Below are positions 17,736-25,492 of a stretch of 64,000 bases of DNA, piece by piece. This stretch comes from Pedobacter rhodius. GTDB lineage: Bacteria; Bacteroidota; Bacteroidia; Sphingobacteriales; Sphingobacteriaceae. How positions within the stretch are numbered: position 1 is the first letter of the stretch; every line of letters starts with the position of its first letter. The translations under genes and the position numbers were made by a program. The notes below the pieces were generated by a model. The model was not told the origin of the DNA and did no database searches. It saw nothing but the letters and a program-made list of their open reading frames with translations. The stretch spans positions 372,001 to 436,000 of the forward strand of contig NZ_JAPWGL010000004.1 in NCBI RefSeq assembly GCF_027213645.1. The letters are read 5' to 3'.

Positions 17736-17999
17736 CTAAGCGGTTTTGTCAAAGCCTTCATTAAAAAAATCAGTAACGCTGATGTCCAACGCCGCAAGTA
17801 CTTTCAGAAAAGATGATACATACATATCTTCTCCATTTTCATACCGCCATAGTTGTGAGCGATTAAGGTCATGTTTAAAGGCGAATCTTTCATAATTATA
17901 TTCACCTTTCGCTTCTCTTAAAAATTTTATTCGCGTTCCAATCTTTTTTAAAATTTGCCGGGCATTTTCATTGCTGTCGTCATTTTTACCTCTTGTCAT
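17736..17999 (-). CDS. XRE-family helix-turn-helix regulator
   Basis: This 87-residue protein is essentially one Cro/C1-type domain (about residues 15-80). The recognition helix region is DLNRSQLWRYENGEDMYVSSF and is followed by LKVLAALDISVTDFF, the usual end of the fold. It presumably binds DNA as a dimer. It is divergent from the small gene at 18120, with about 120 bases between. XRE proteins of this size are common on mobile or accessory DNA in Bacteroidota; no mobility gene is attached here. Confidence 0.8.
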   Translation of the reverse strand: MTRGKNDDSNENARQILKKIGTRIKFLREAKGEYNYERFAFKHDLNRSQLWRYENGEDMYVSSFLKVLAALDISVTDFFNEGFDKTA

Positions 18000-18119
18000 A
18001 CGGTAAAATAAACTAAAATGCCGCGCTACAGGTACTCCTAATTAGAAACTTCTATAAAGGCACACCTATTTAGAAACAAAAATATTATCTTTATATGCTT
18101 AGTAGATATTTAAGAAAGA

Positions 18120-18359
18120 ATGAATGCTGATAAAATATTGTCTATCTCCTTCAGTAAGCTTGGCTTTAGCAAAAGCTTTTGTGATGATTGCGAAATAATG
18201 GGTTTCAAGACATTAAAAGATATTGCTTCTATTTCGCCTGAGCAATTAGTCAGTAAGAAAGGATTTAGTTACAACTGGCTGGGTGAGCTCAGCGCTTATC
18301 TGAACAAGAAAGGATTATTGCATTTATTACAACCAATACCGGGAAAAAGTTACGGTTAA
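18120..18359 (+). CDS. Small protein resembling RNA polymerase alpha C-terminal domain
   Basis: This 79-residue protein has two helix-hairpin-helix-like units. The segment from LGFSKSFCDDCEIMGFKTLK through DIASISPEQLVSKKGF lines up with the alpha-CTD pattern (L-x-L-S-x-R-x-x-N-x-L-K-x-x-G-I-x-T-x-x-D-L, then S-x-x-x-L). It lacks the rest of RpoA. Proteins of this kind may touch DNA or a sigma factor, but no role is known. Its last 71 coding bases overlap, on the opposite strand, the end of the 386-residue gene at 18289. The overlap slightly lowers confidence in its C terminus. Confidence 0.55.
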   Translation: MNADKILSISFSKLGFSKSFCDDCEIMGFKTLKDIASISPEQLVSKKGFSYNWLGELSAYLNKKGLLHLLQPIPGKSYG

Positions 18360-19449
18360 TCCGTTGTACCATTTTCTGCAGCAAATCCCGCACACGGGCG
18401 GCGGTGTGCTGGTCAATACTATAAAATTCTTTACTCAGACTACCTGGTGAAATCACAGATTGTCTTTTAGTTTGATAGTGACCTGCAAAGCATTTAAAAA
18501 TTAACTTGAGGTTATTGGTTGCAAACACACTTTCCTCAAATAGTAAGCGGATAAGGCAAGCCATATGCGCAACTGACATTTCAATTGGCAGCTTAGGTAC
18601 GTTTGTTTCGGCTCTGATTTCATTTTCTCTACGCAAAGCTTGTTCTGTTAAGCAAATTTCTTCCTGCAACCATTCACCCAGCATTATTTTTAATGAAGGC
18701 CAGGAAGTGTCATAACCTAATTTTTTAGCTTCGGGACATGACAGAACATTGGCTCTTTGCTCTTGCAGATAATCGAGTCTTTCCTGCGCCGAAGTAAAAC
18801 TTACTAAAACTTCGCGAATGTAATTCTGCCGGTAAACAAAAAAAGAAAGATAATTGAAATTTGAGCGACAAAGAATTGCAACCAGTATTTCTTCAGCCTT
18901 ACCTGAGCAGAAATCTATGCTTGGTATTTGACGTATAAGTTCTTCGAGATAGCCCAGTGAACGAAAAGAATATCTAATATCATCACCCACTTCTGTCATT
19001 TCAGATAGCCAGTTGAACAAGCAGGTTTTCAATTCGGAACTTAGCATGGCGGTTTGCAAGTTTTCTTTGATAAGTCCTATGCTACCAGTTAATTGCCCGA
19101 TTAACCTTTGATGATAAGCAGCAGGCGCATATGCATCCGGATTGAAATAAGTTGAATAAAAACTTTTTATCCGATCGATAAGCGCCAGAAGTGCTTCTTC
19201 TATGTTCTTCAAATTATCGCCATAATCATATAATGAAAGACCGTCCAGAAGCTTGGTAAGACCATCAAGATGATAATGAAAATAACGCACCAGGCTATGC
19301 TCAGATATGTCTGAAAAAATTGCTTTTTCCCACGCCTGACGGATTAACTTACATTGCCAGCCAATGTCGATTTCCGATATTGCATCTGTACAGAAAGTTT
19401 CCGGAGCAAAGAGTATTTCTTCTATATACTGCAATTCATTTTTGAGCAT
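18289..19449 (-). CDS. Uncharacterised Bacteroidota protein downstream of RiPP-like precursor
   Basis: This 386-residue soluble, mostly helical protein has no signal peptide or transmembrane segment. A middle part reads NFNYLSFFVYRQNYIREVL. The C-terminal part (about 290-375) reads PIEMSVAHMACLIRLLFEES, then ISPGSLSKEFYSIDQHTAARV and an LLQKM helix. I have seen this C-terminal pattern in uncharacterised Bacteroidota proteins, sometimes near RteC-like genes, but no function is known to me. It starts 33 bases after the stop of the 45-residue precursor-like gene on the same strand, so it is probably in the same transcript. It could be an immunity, processing or regulatory partner, which is inference only. 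Confidence 0.7.
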   Translation of the reverse strand: MLKNELQYIEEILFAPETFCTDAISEIDIGWQCKLIRQAWEKAIFSDISEHSLVRYFHYHLDGLTKLLDGLSLYDYGDNLKNIEEALLALIDRIKSFYSTYFNPDAYAPAAYHQRLIGQLTGSIGLIKENLQTAMLSSELKTCLFNWLSEMTEVGDDIRYSFRSLGYLEELIRQIPSIDFCSGKAEEILVAILCRSNFNYLSFFVYRQNYIREVLVSFTSAQERLDYLQEQRANVLSCPEAKKLGYDTSWPSLKIMLGEWLQEEICLTEQALRRENEIRAETNVPKLPIEMSVAHMACLIRLLFEESVFATNNLKLIFKCFAGHYQTKRQSVISPGSLSKEFYSIDQHTAARVRDLLQKMVQRINRNFFPVLVVINAIILSCSDKR

Positions 19450-19482
19450 ATTTAAAAGATTAGCCTGATGCGCTCTGCACCT

Positions 19483-19620
19483 CTATTTATTAAAAATATG
19501 CGTGCTTGTAATTGTACTCATAGACGTACTTGTAGTATCTGTCTCATTTTTCCCGTTTTTAACATTAGTAAAATGATTAATGGTTTGGGATTTTTTTAGC
19601 GGAAGTTTGATTGTTTTCAT
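19483..19620 (-). CDS. Candidate RiPP (lanthipeptide-type) precursor peptide 1, 45 residues
   Basis: I read this small gene directly from the minus strand: ATG at 19620, TAG at 19483-19485. The leader half is basic (MKTIKLPLKKSQTINHF). The C-terminal half is very rich in hydroxyl residues: 11 of residues 27-40 are Ser or Thr (TDTTSTSMSTITST), ending HIFNK. There is no Cys, so dehydration without lanthionine rings would be expected. It diverges from a LytS-type kinase gene with 93 bases between start codons, and a full-length LanB dehydratase gene lies 1.9 kb away. It shares a basic start with K-K-[ST], T-D, and a T-I-T in a Thr-rich tail with the peptide at 39451. Expression and modification are not shown. 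Confidence 0.65.
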   Translation of the reverse strand: MKTIKLPLKKSQTINHFTNVKNGKNETDTTSTSMSTITSTHIFNK

Positions 19621-19713
19621 TATGATTTATTTTTTTTTATTAAATTAAGACTATAATCAATTGTTAACACCTTTATTACAAATTTGAAGCATCTGAGAGG
19701 TTAAATTACAATT
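19621..19713. promoter_or_regulatory. 93-base divergent regulatory region, locus 1
   Basis: This spacer lies between the start codons of precursor 1 (minus) and the LytS-type kinase (plus). It contains the palindrome CAAATTTG near its middle, one base off the TAnnTTTG -7 element on either strand. On the minus strand a TTG lies 22 bases ahead of it, within the usual Bacteroidota spacing. The peptide/kinase spacer at 39358 is exactly the same length. Operator sites for the LytTR regulator would be expected here but I cannot define one. Confidence 0.4.
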
Positions 19714-20802
19714 ATGATAAGGGATTCATTAAGATTGAATAAATTACTGAAAAAGGCTGTAGTACTTCATTTTATATGCTGGATTTTATTTATTTCTTAT
19801 GAATTATTAATGGTTTATATGGTTGTGGGTATATTAGAATCTCCTTATATCTATATCACTTATTATTTCATAAACATCAGCTTTTTTTATGCCTATTTAA
19901 CAATATTAAATTTGACGTTTAACCATTTAAATGCTCAATATTTAAAAGGAATCGTCTATTATTTTTTATTAATAACGACATATTTAATTATTAAAAGCTT
20001 AGTTGATTACGTTTTACATAACCAGCAATTTTATATTGATAGTATATACATATATGCTAAAGGATTTCTACAACGCAATATTTTCAGAAGCTTATATTTT
20101 ACGGTATTAGCAACCTTTTACTGGTCTGCCGGTCATATGTCATTTTTCCGAAAGCAAGCGGTTGAAGCGGAAAAACAGAAACTCGTTACACAAAAAGAAA
20201 AGGCAGAATTGGAAACCCAACTTGCGAAATCTCGTAATGCCTATTTACAGCAACAAATCAAACCACACATTCTTTTCAATACGCTGAATTTTGTTTACAG
20301 CAATGCCCAAAAATATTCTGACGATGCTGCCCATTGTATCTGGCTGCTTGCGGAAATTATGCGGTTTAGTCTCGAAGAACCCAATTATAATGGCAAGATT
20401 AACCTGGAACGTGAGGTAGAACAAATCGAAAACATGCTTGCCCTCAACCGTTATCGCTTTGAAAAACCATTATATATTTCCATAGAAATGTATGGCAATT
20501 TCAGTAATTTTCAAATTATTCCGCTTATCTTGTTAACACTTACAGAAAACATTTTTAAGCACGGAAACTTGACAGAAGCTGGTCAGCCAGGTATATTAAA
20601 TATAACAATCGACGAAGCTGGCAAACTGATATTTTTCAGCCGTAACCTTAAGAAGCCAAAGAACAAACACCCACGCCGCCAACAAGCACTTGGCCTGGAA
20701 AATATACGCATAAGGTTGGATACGACTTATGCCGGTAATTATAAACTGGATATCTCCGAACCAGGTGAATTTTATGAATTAACCTTAACTTTAAGCCTAT
20801 GA
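19714..20802 (+). CDS. LytS/YpdA-type sensor histidine kinase, locus 1
   Basis: The 362-residue kinase has four predicted membrane segments in the first 140 residues, a coiled coil (about 145-180), then a His_kinase domain with His185 in QQIKPHILFNTLNF and an ATPase domain with LTLTENIFKHGN. The usual QINPHFLFN box is altered to QIKPHILFN, but the phospho-acceptor His and following Asn are kept. The N terminus (HFICWILFISYELLMVYM) is similar to that of the kinase at 38230 (HILAWSLFIAYEVWVVWAM). Its stop overlaps the LytTR regulator start by four bases (ATGA), so the two are translationally coupled. It probably senses a small ligand within the membrane; a peptide is a reasonable guess. Confidence 0.88.
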   Translation: MIRDSLRLNKLLKKAVVLHFICWILFISYELLMVYMVVGILESPYIYITYYFINISFFYAYLTILNLTFNHLNAQYLKGIVYYFLLITTYLIIKSLVDYVLHNQQFYIDSIYIYAKGFLQRNIFRSLYFTVLATFYWSAGHMSFFRKQAVEAEKQKLVTQKEKAELETQLAKSRNAYLQQQIKPHILFNTLNFVYSNAQKYSDDAAHCIWLLAEIMRFSLEEPNYNGKINLEREVEQIENMLALNRYRFEKPLYISIEMYGNFSNFQIIPLILLTLTENIFKHGNLTEAGQPGILNITIDEAGKLIFFSRNLKKPKNKHPRRQQALGLENIRIRLDTTYAGNYKLDISEPGEFYELTLTLSL

Positions 20803-21536
20803 ACCTGAACTGTTATATCATTGACGACGAACAACATTCCATAGAGGTACTTTCAAAATACATTAACCAAACACCTGGTCTAAAACTTTCAGGCACTGCA
20901 ACCAATCCGCTTTTAGCAATAGAAGAGCTATGCAATAAACAATCTCCAGAACTTATTTTCCTTGACGTTGATATGCCGCAACTCAACGGTTTGGATGTTG
21001 CTGACCTAATTGGTCCGGCGAGCAGTATTATTTTTATCACTTCTTTTCGTGAGTACGCGCCCGAAGCCTTTGAAAAAAATGCCATAGATTATCTGCTTAA
21101 ACCGATCAATTACCCGAGGTTTTTAAAAGCTGTTACCAAAGTGATGTCAAATATCAACAGCCAGCCGCAGCGTAATGATTCCAGTCCATACTTTTTCGTG
21201 AAAAGTAATATTAAAGGGCAGTTTAACCGGATTACCATCGCGGATATCCGTTATATTGAAAATATTGGCAACTACATTTACATTCACACAGATAAGGAAA
21301 AGATCATAACTTACCTTACTCTTTCGGAAATATTATCCAAATTACCTGAACAAACTTTTTCAAGGATTCATCAATCCTTTATTATCAATCACGCCATTAT
21401 CCGATCGGTAGAATACGCACAGGTAAGGGTTTCTGAACAACTTAACCTTCCCATAGGTGGTACGTTCCGGGCGGCCTTCCGTGAAAAAATCCAGCGCGAC
21501 ACATTGATTAGCAAAAGAGAACGTCATACGGAATGA
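20799..21536 (+). CDS. LytTR-family response regulator, locus 1
   Basis: This 245-residue regulator has an N-terminal receiver with Asp9/Asp10, phospho-acceptor Asp56 (LIFLDVDMP), a Thr/Ser in ITSF and Lys in LLKPI. The LytTR DNA-binding domain (about 140-240) includes IRYIENIGNYIYIHT and FSRIHQSFIINHAII. Its coding end overlaps the end of the convergent LanB gene by 13 bases. The partner is the LytS-type kinase just upstream. Likely targets, by analogy with other LytTR systems, are the divergent peptide gene or the LanB gene. Confidence 0.92.
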   Translation: MNLNCYIIDDEQHSIEVLSKYINQTPGLKLSGTATNPLLAIEELCNKQSPELIFLDVDMPQLNGLDVADLIGPASSIIFITSFREYAPEAFEKNAIDYLLKPINYPRFLKAVTKVMSNINSQPQRNDSSPYFFVKSNIKGQFNRITIADIRYIENIGNYIYIHTDKEKIITYLTLSEILSKLPEQTFSRIHQSFIINHAIIRSVEYAQVRVSEQLNLPIGGTFRAAFREKIQRDTLISKRERHTE

Positions 21537-24500
21537 TTAATCGGTTTGGTACGCGCCAGGCCAGATGCCACATATTTTTGCAGGCAATAATAAACCAGCA
21601 GTTCCTGCTGCCGTTGCTGTACGGAAAACGTACGATTTAATTGCATATGTACCAGGTCGGCAAGCAGAGCAGTTTTTTGAACCGGCAAATAATGCGTCGT
21701 AAGCCTGTCTATAGCATCAATTTCTTTCAGAAATAATCGAAATACTTTCAGCTTTACCTTCTTAACAAGCAAATCGGCTATTACCTTTTTCATTTCGCGG
21801 TATTTGTTATCCATTGCTATTTTAAAAACTTTATCTGCCTTAAATTCTATTAAAAAATTCTTTATAACTTCATCGAGATAAATCAACCGAAGTTCATAGT
21901 TTGGCAATAAACACGATATTATCCGGTCGGCAGAAATCAGTGCCAGTTCAAATTCACTCCAGATTTCCTTATTTGCCTGTCTTGCCTTAATAACCCATAT
22001 GACCAAATCGCTTCCTGCCCGAAAGAAACGCTCAACATCATTAATAAGCTGATGGCCGTATCTTTCAATTTCCCTTTGATAAGTGTCTCCCTGGTAGTTG
22101 CGAATAAGTTTGTGGTATCCGCCGGATTCCATTTTCTTCCTCAAAGCAACCAATAAAATACCTAATTCACTTTCTCTTGCCTGGATTCGAAGGCGCAAAT
22201 GATAACCTTTCTCATTGTACCGGATAAAGAACCAGTTTTTTATCTGCTTACGCTGGCCTGTAAGAAAAGGCAAAATCACTTTCGCAAGAATTGTATCTGA
22301 CGCCCTGGGTATGCAATATATTTTTAGGTAAAGCCAGTTGCTTCCCATCATAAAGCTACGGCTTTTCTGATTTATAGCCGCTCTTTTCACCGGCTTAATT
22401 GCCTGATATATATTTTGATTATGTACCAAAAATGCAATCATTTGCCCGGCGAGTGGTTTTTTACCTGTCTGAACAGCGCGGTCCGGCAGCAGATATTCTG
22501 TAATGCTTATACTTTTAAGTCCACTAAGGCATTGCACAAAGAACCTGCCTTCGTTGGCCTGGGCCAGATCAAACACGAGTTGCTGATCATTCAAACCCAT
22601 GCTAATATGCCGGGGAATACGATGGATTCTACGGAATGCCTGCAGTGCATCCGGTAATGCTACCGATCCATCCCCGATAAGCAAATCCAAATCCCGCTCT
22701 TTAAAATTCCATTTGGCAAGGCTGAAAATTACACGTCCGTAAGATACACGCGGATAGAATGTCAGGCCGGGGAAAAAGTTTTCAAGGTCGAATGATAGTC
22801 CGGCTTTTATGCCCTGGAATTGCAGGTCGCACAAGAATCTAAAAACCGGTAAATGATTATTTCTGAAATTATAAGCAGTGGTTAATCGTGGTATAACCCT
22901 TTTACCGAGCCGTAGTGATTCTAATATTAATTCATCTCCCTGAAAAGAAAGCAGCAGGTCGTCCGGACAGATTAGGTTTTCCTCCTGCTGTGCCGGATAA
23001 ACGTTTAACGGTATTTCGTATGGATAGATCGGCATGCGGCGATTAATATTATCGACATGTGTGTCTGAGAATTGACCGATATCTGCAAAAACTACATCAG
23101 GATTGGCTTTGGCTTCCAGGCCTGCGAGCTCAAGACAACAGGCGTGAACATGTTCACTAAAGCTGGAAAAGCGCCCGATAAGCGAAACACCGGTTGCGCC
23201 ACCTGAACTTTCAATAATTAAATGTTCTCCCGTGTCTCTATACATAATTGCCTGTGATTGCGGCAGCGGTAAAGCTTTATTATTACTTTCAAGTTGCAGA
23301 AGATCTTCCTCACTGATTTGCAAAGGTGACCAGGGATCGCGAAGCGTATCGCCGATCCAAAGTTTAAACAGTAATTGTTGAACGGTGTTCCATCCTACCT
23401 GGTTATTTTCAGAAACCCTTTTCGGGAATACGAGATTTTCTAAAATGCCAGGATTAGGATTTGAAGCTTCCGTACTTCCATAAGGTAATCCTGCATCAGG
23501 GTCGATCGCCAGGAGCAATGGAACTTTTTCACGGTCAAAGCGTGCACGGAATTCGCTTACAAAGCGGGAAAAATCTTCCGGCTGCTCATAAACAGATAAC
23601 AACTGTAAAACCTGTACAGCTTTAGAAAGCGCTTTTTGCATAGCCATATCCATACTACCACTTTCAACAGGTCGTTCCAACGCTGCATAAAAAGGTTGTG
23701 TATTAGCAGTATCAGTTCGTCCGGTGGAAATATGTTTTAATTCACCGGCAATCTTATCCAGTAAAAAATCACTATGCATTGTAACCGAACGGTAAGTTTT
23801 CCAGAAGTCGTTCCATCCCGGCAGGTTCATCCCGTTGCAGGCAGGTTCTGTATCGATTATACCGCCATGCATATCACTGTAAACCGCTTGCGCATTTACC
23901 AGAAACCCGATGTAATCCAATGCCTCTTCTTCTGTACATTCACCATGAACCTTTATCCAATGCATCACATCGCTTAGCGGAACTTTTTTTACACCTAAAA
24001 ATGAAAATAAAGCTGAATTAAATTTAATACCTGAAATAGCTTCCAGAAAAAAAGAATAGCGGCCTTTTTCGTTTACAGTTGATTTAATATAACGAAACAC
24101 ATTTTCGAAGCGATATAAAGATGGGTTAACCATCAAATTGGCCAACGGTGATATACTTTGTGATGTGTTCCGTAATTGATGGAGCAATTGCTGATCAGGT
24201 AAGAGGTGCAAAACCGCTTTATCATTATTTGCCAGCTTTATCTGCAAGTCATTTCCCCATTCTACCAAAGTAAAGGAAGCAAAACTGCCAAATGGCGTAG
24301 ACCGGAAACACATACGGTTATAATATTTGTAAAGCGTATGCTTTTCCTTATCTTTTAATTGATTAAAATCAAATTTCTTTTTTTCCAGCAAGCGGTAAAA
24401 TTCCGGACTGGCCAGCCAAACCGCATTCCTGAAAGCCTGTTCCTCCAGTACTTCGGGCAGGCGGTTAAGGTCATAACCGCTAAAACTGTAATAGGGCGCA

Positions 24501-24553
24501 CGCAAGAATACCTGTGGCAAAAATTGATAATTATTTGAATTTTTTTCGTTCAT
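21524..24553 (-). CDS. Class I lanthipeptide dehydratase (LanB), full length
   Basis: The protein has 1009 residues, the expected size for a two-domain LanB. The N-terminal glutamylation domain (about 1-690) opens with FLPQVFLRAPYYSFSGYDLN and has the YYNRMCFRSTPFGSFASFTL signature (about 78-97). The C-terminal elimination (SpaB_C/thiopeptide-type) domain (about 735-1000) includes WLYLKIYCIP, IKNWFFIRYNEKGYHLRLRI and QREIERYGHQLINDVERFF. These enzymes use glutamyl-tRNA to dehydrate Ser/Thr in a precursor peptide. No LanC cyclase, protease or ABC exporter gene lies beside it. It is convergent with the LytTR gene and divergent from a MauE-like gene. The nearby Ser/Thr-rich peptide genes at 19483 and 39451 are the best substrate candidates. 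Confidence 0.92.
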   Translation of the reverse strand: MNEKNSNNYQFLPQVFLRAPYYSFSGYDLNRLPEVLEEQAFRNAVWLASPEFYRLLEKKKFDFNQLKDKEKHTLYKYYNRMCFRSTPFGSFASFTLVEWGNDLQIKLANNDKAVLHLLPDQQLLHQLRNTSQSISPLANLMVNPSLYRFENVFRYIKSTVNEKGRYSFFLEAISGIKFNSALFSFLGVKKVPLSDVMHWIKVHGECTEEEALDYIGFLVNAQAVYSDMHGGIIDTEPACNGMNLPGWNDFWKTYRSVTMHSDFLLDKIAGELKHISTGRTDTANTQPFYAALERPVESGSMDMAMQKALSKAVQVLQLLSVYEQPEDFSRFVSEFRARFDREKVPLLLAIDPDAGLPYGSTEASNPNPGILENLVFPKRVSENNQVGWNTVQQLLFKLWIGDTLRDPWSPLQISEEDLLQLESNNKALPLPQSQAIMYRDTGEHLIIESSGGATGVSLIGRFSSFSEHVHACCLELAGLEAKANPDVVFADIGQFSDTHVDNINRRMPIYPYEIPLNVYPAQQEENLICPDDLLLSFQGDELILESLRLGKRVIPRLTTAYNFRNNHLPVFRFLCDLQFQGIKAGLSFDLENFFPGLTFYPRVSYGRVIFSLAKWNFKERDLDLLIGDGSVALPDALQAFRRIHRIPRHISMGLNDQQLVFDLAQANEGRFFVQCLSGLKSISITEYLLPDRAVQTGKKPLAGQMIAFLVHNQNIYQAIKPVKRAAINQKSRSFMMGSNWLYLKIYCIPRASDTILAKVILPFLTGQRKQIKNWFFIRYNEKGYHLRLRIQARESELGILLVALRKKMESGGYHKLIRNYQGDTYQREIERYGHQLINDVERFFRAGSDLVIWVIKARQANKEIWSEFELALISADRIISCLLPNYELRLIYLDEVIKNFLIEFKADKVFKIAMDNKYREMKKVIADLLVKKVKLKVFRLFLKEIDAIDRLTTHYLPVQKTALLADLVHMQLNRTFSVQQRQQELLVYYCLQKYVASGLARTKPINHSV

Positions 24554-24595
24554 CTGTCATTTCTCAAAAGGGTATACTACCTATTTCATACTGTT

Positions 24596-24622
24596 TTGAC
24601 TTTGCTATTCCAGGTTACTTTG
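24596..24622 (+). promoter_or_regulatory. Putative promoter of the MauE-like gene
   Basis: TTG at 24596-24598 is separated by 16 bases from TTACTTTG at 24615-24622, close to the Bacteroidota consensus (one mismatch in the -7 element). The ATG follows after 19 bases. Confidence 0.4.
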
Positions 24623-24641
24623 TTTCAGTAAATCGTAACTC

Positions 24642-25064
24642 ATGAAAACATTAGTAAAATCACTTATTCCTATACTGCTTGTGCTGCTGTTTACCTATGC
24701 TGCTTTTAGTAAGCTCGTTTCGTTCACAGATTTCAGGCAGCAACTTTATAACCAGGCATTTCCCCACTGGCTGGGCAGTTTCCTATTATATTTTCTGCTG
24801 CCGGCAGAAATTATTACAGCACTATTTCTATGTTTCAATCGCACTGTGCTTATCGGACTATTATTTTCATTCGGCCTGCTGTTGGCTTTTACCATTTACA
24901 TTGCGCTCGTAGTGCTCCATTACTGGGACAGGGTTCCTTGCTCCTGCGGGGGAATCCTGAACCAAATGGACTGGACGGCCCATCTTATATTTAACTGTTT
25001 CTTTTTAGTACTAAACTTTACTGTCCTGTACATTCATTTTTTAGAACGGAGGCCCGCCACATAA
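24642..25064 (+). CDS. MauE/DoxX-like redox-associated membrane protein
   Basis: This 140-residue integral membrane protein has four predicted transmembrane helices. The pattern TYAAFSKLVSFTDFRQQL near the N terminus and PCSCGG (Cys100, Cys102) in the loop before the last helix is typical of MauE-like proteins, which are thought to take part in disulfide or thiol chemistry in the periplasm. The gene precedes a DUF6520 peptide gene with two Cys in the mature part, and the neighbouring minus-strand operon encodes a thioredoxin-like protein, so a local thiol-redox theme is visible. It diverges from the LanB gene by 88 bases. Confidence 0.82.
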   Translation: MKTLVKSLIPILLVLLFTYAAFSKLVSFTDFRQQLYNQAFPHWLGSFLLYFLLPAEIITALFLCFNRTVLIGLLFSFGLLLAFTIYIALVVLHYWDRVPCSCGGILNQMDWTAHLIFNCFFLVLNFTVLYIHFLERRPAT

Positions 25065-25182
25065 GGCCTGCATCCGTTATCCAATTACACAGGGGAAAGC
25101 TGAAAACCTGCGAAAAGAGTAGGCATCATTATTTAATAAAGTTTTTCTGAATGTTTTTTGATGTAATAAAGCATTCGTAATT

Positions 25183-25434
25183 ATGAAAAGTATCAAATTA
25201 AACTTCGCTGTTATCGCATTCTTATTGGGTTCGGGCGTTGCCGTAGCATCTTCTGCCAACAAGTTTGACAATGTTAAATGGGGAAAACAAGGAACTGCTT
25301 ATGTACGTATAACCGACGATTACAGCTGTGAAGCATCTTCAAATGTTTGTACCCGTACTTACCCTGCCGGGCAAGACCCGAACACGAATCCAAATGGTTA
25401 CATTTCACAGGAACTTGGCGACTTTGCTCAATAA
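25183..25434 (+). CDS. DUF6520 family small exported protein
   Basis: This 83-residue protein has an N-terminal signal peptide (about 1-25, ending VAVASSA) and a short mature part with Cys49 and Cys56 spaced by six residues in DYSCEASSNVCTRTY. This layout matches DUF6520 peptides, which in Bacteroidota commonly sit next to MauE-like genes. Function is unknown. It lies 118 bases after the MauE-like gene and is followed by a strong terminator, so the pair probably forms one transcript. Confidence 0.75.
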   Translation: MKSIKLNFAVIAFLLGSGVAVASSANKFDNVKWGKQGTAYVRITDDYSCEASSNVCTRTYPAGQDPNTNPNGYISQELGDFAQ

Positions 25435-25460
25435 CCTTTCCTAACAGTTTGTTAACCAAG

Positions 25461-25489
25461 GCAACCGGCATCACGCCGGTTGCTTTTTT
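25461..25489 (+). terminator. Intrinsic terminator after the DUF6520 gene
   Basis: A perfect 9-bp stem GCAACCGGC (25461-25469) with GCCGGTTGC (25475-25483) and a 5-base loop is followed by six T residues. On the minus strand it lacks a T tract. Confidence 0.9.
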
Positions 25490-25492
25490 AAT

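Noticed and set aside
18289..19449. Firm assignment as an RteC conjugation regulator
   Set aside because: Only loose resemblance in the C-terminal part; no conjugation, integrase or mobilisation genes are present in the window.
25183..25434. DUF6520 peptide as the LanB substrate
   Set aside because: It has a Sec signal peptide and few clustered Ser/Thr residues; LanB substrates carry leader peptides and remain cytosolic until modified. The MauE-like neighbour explains its two Cys better.
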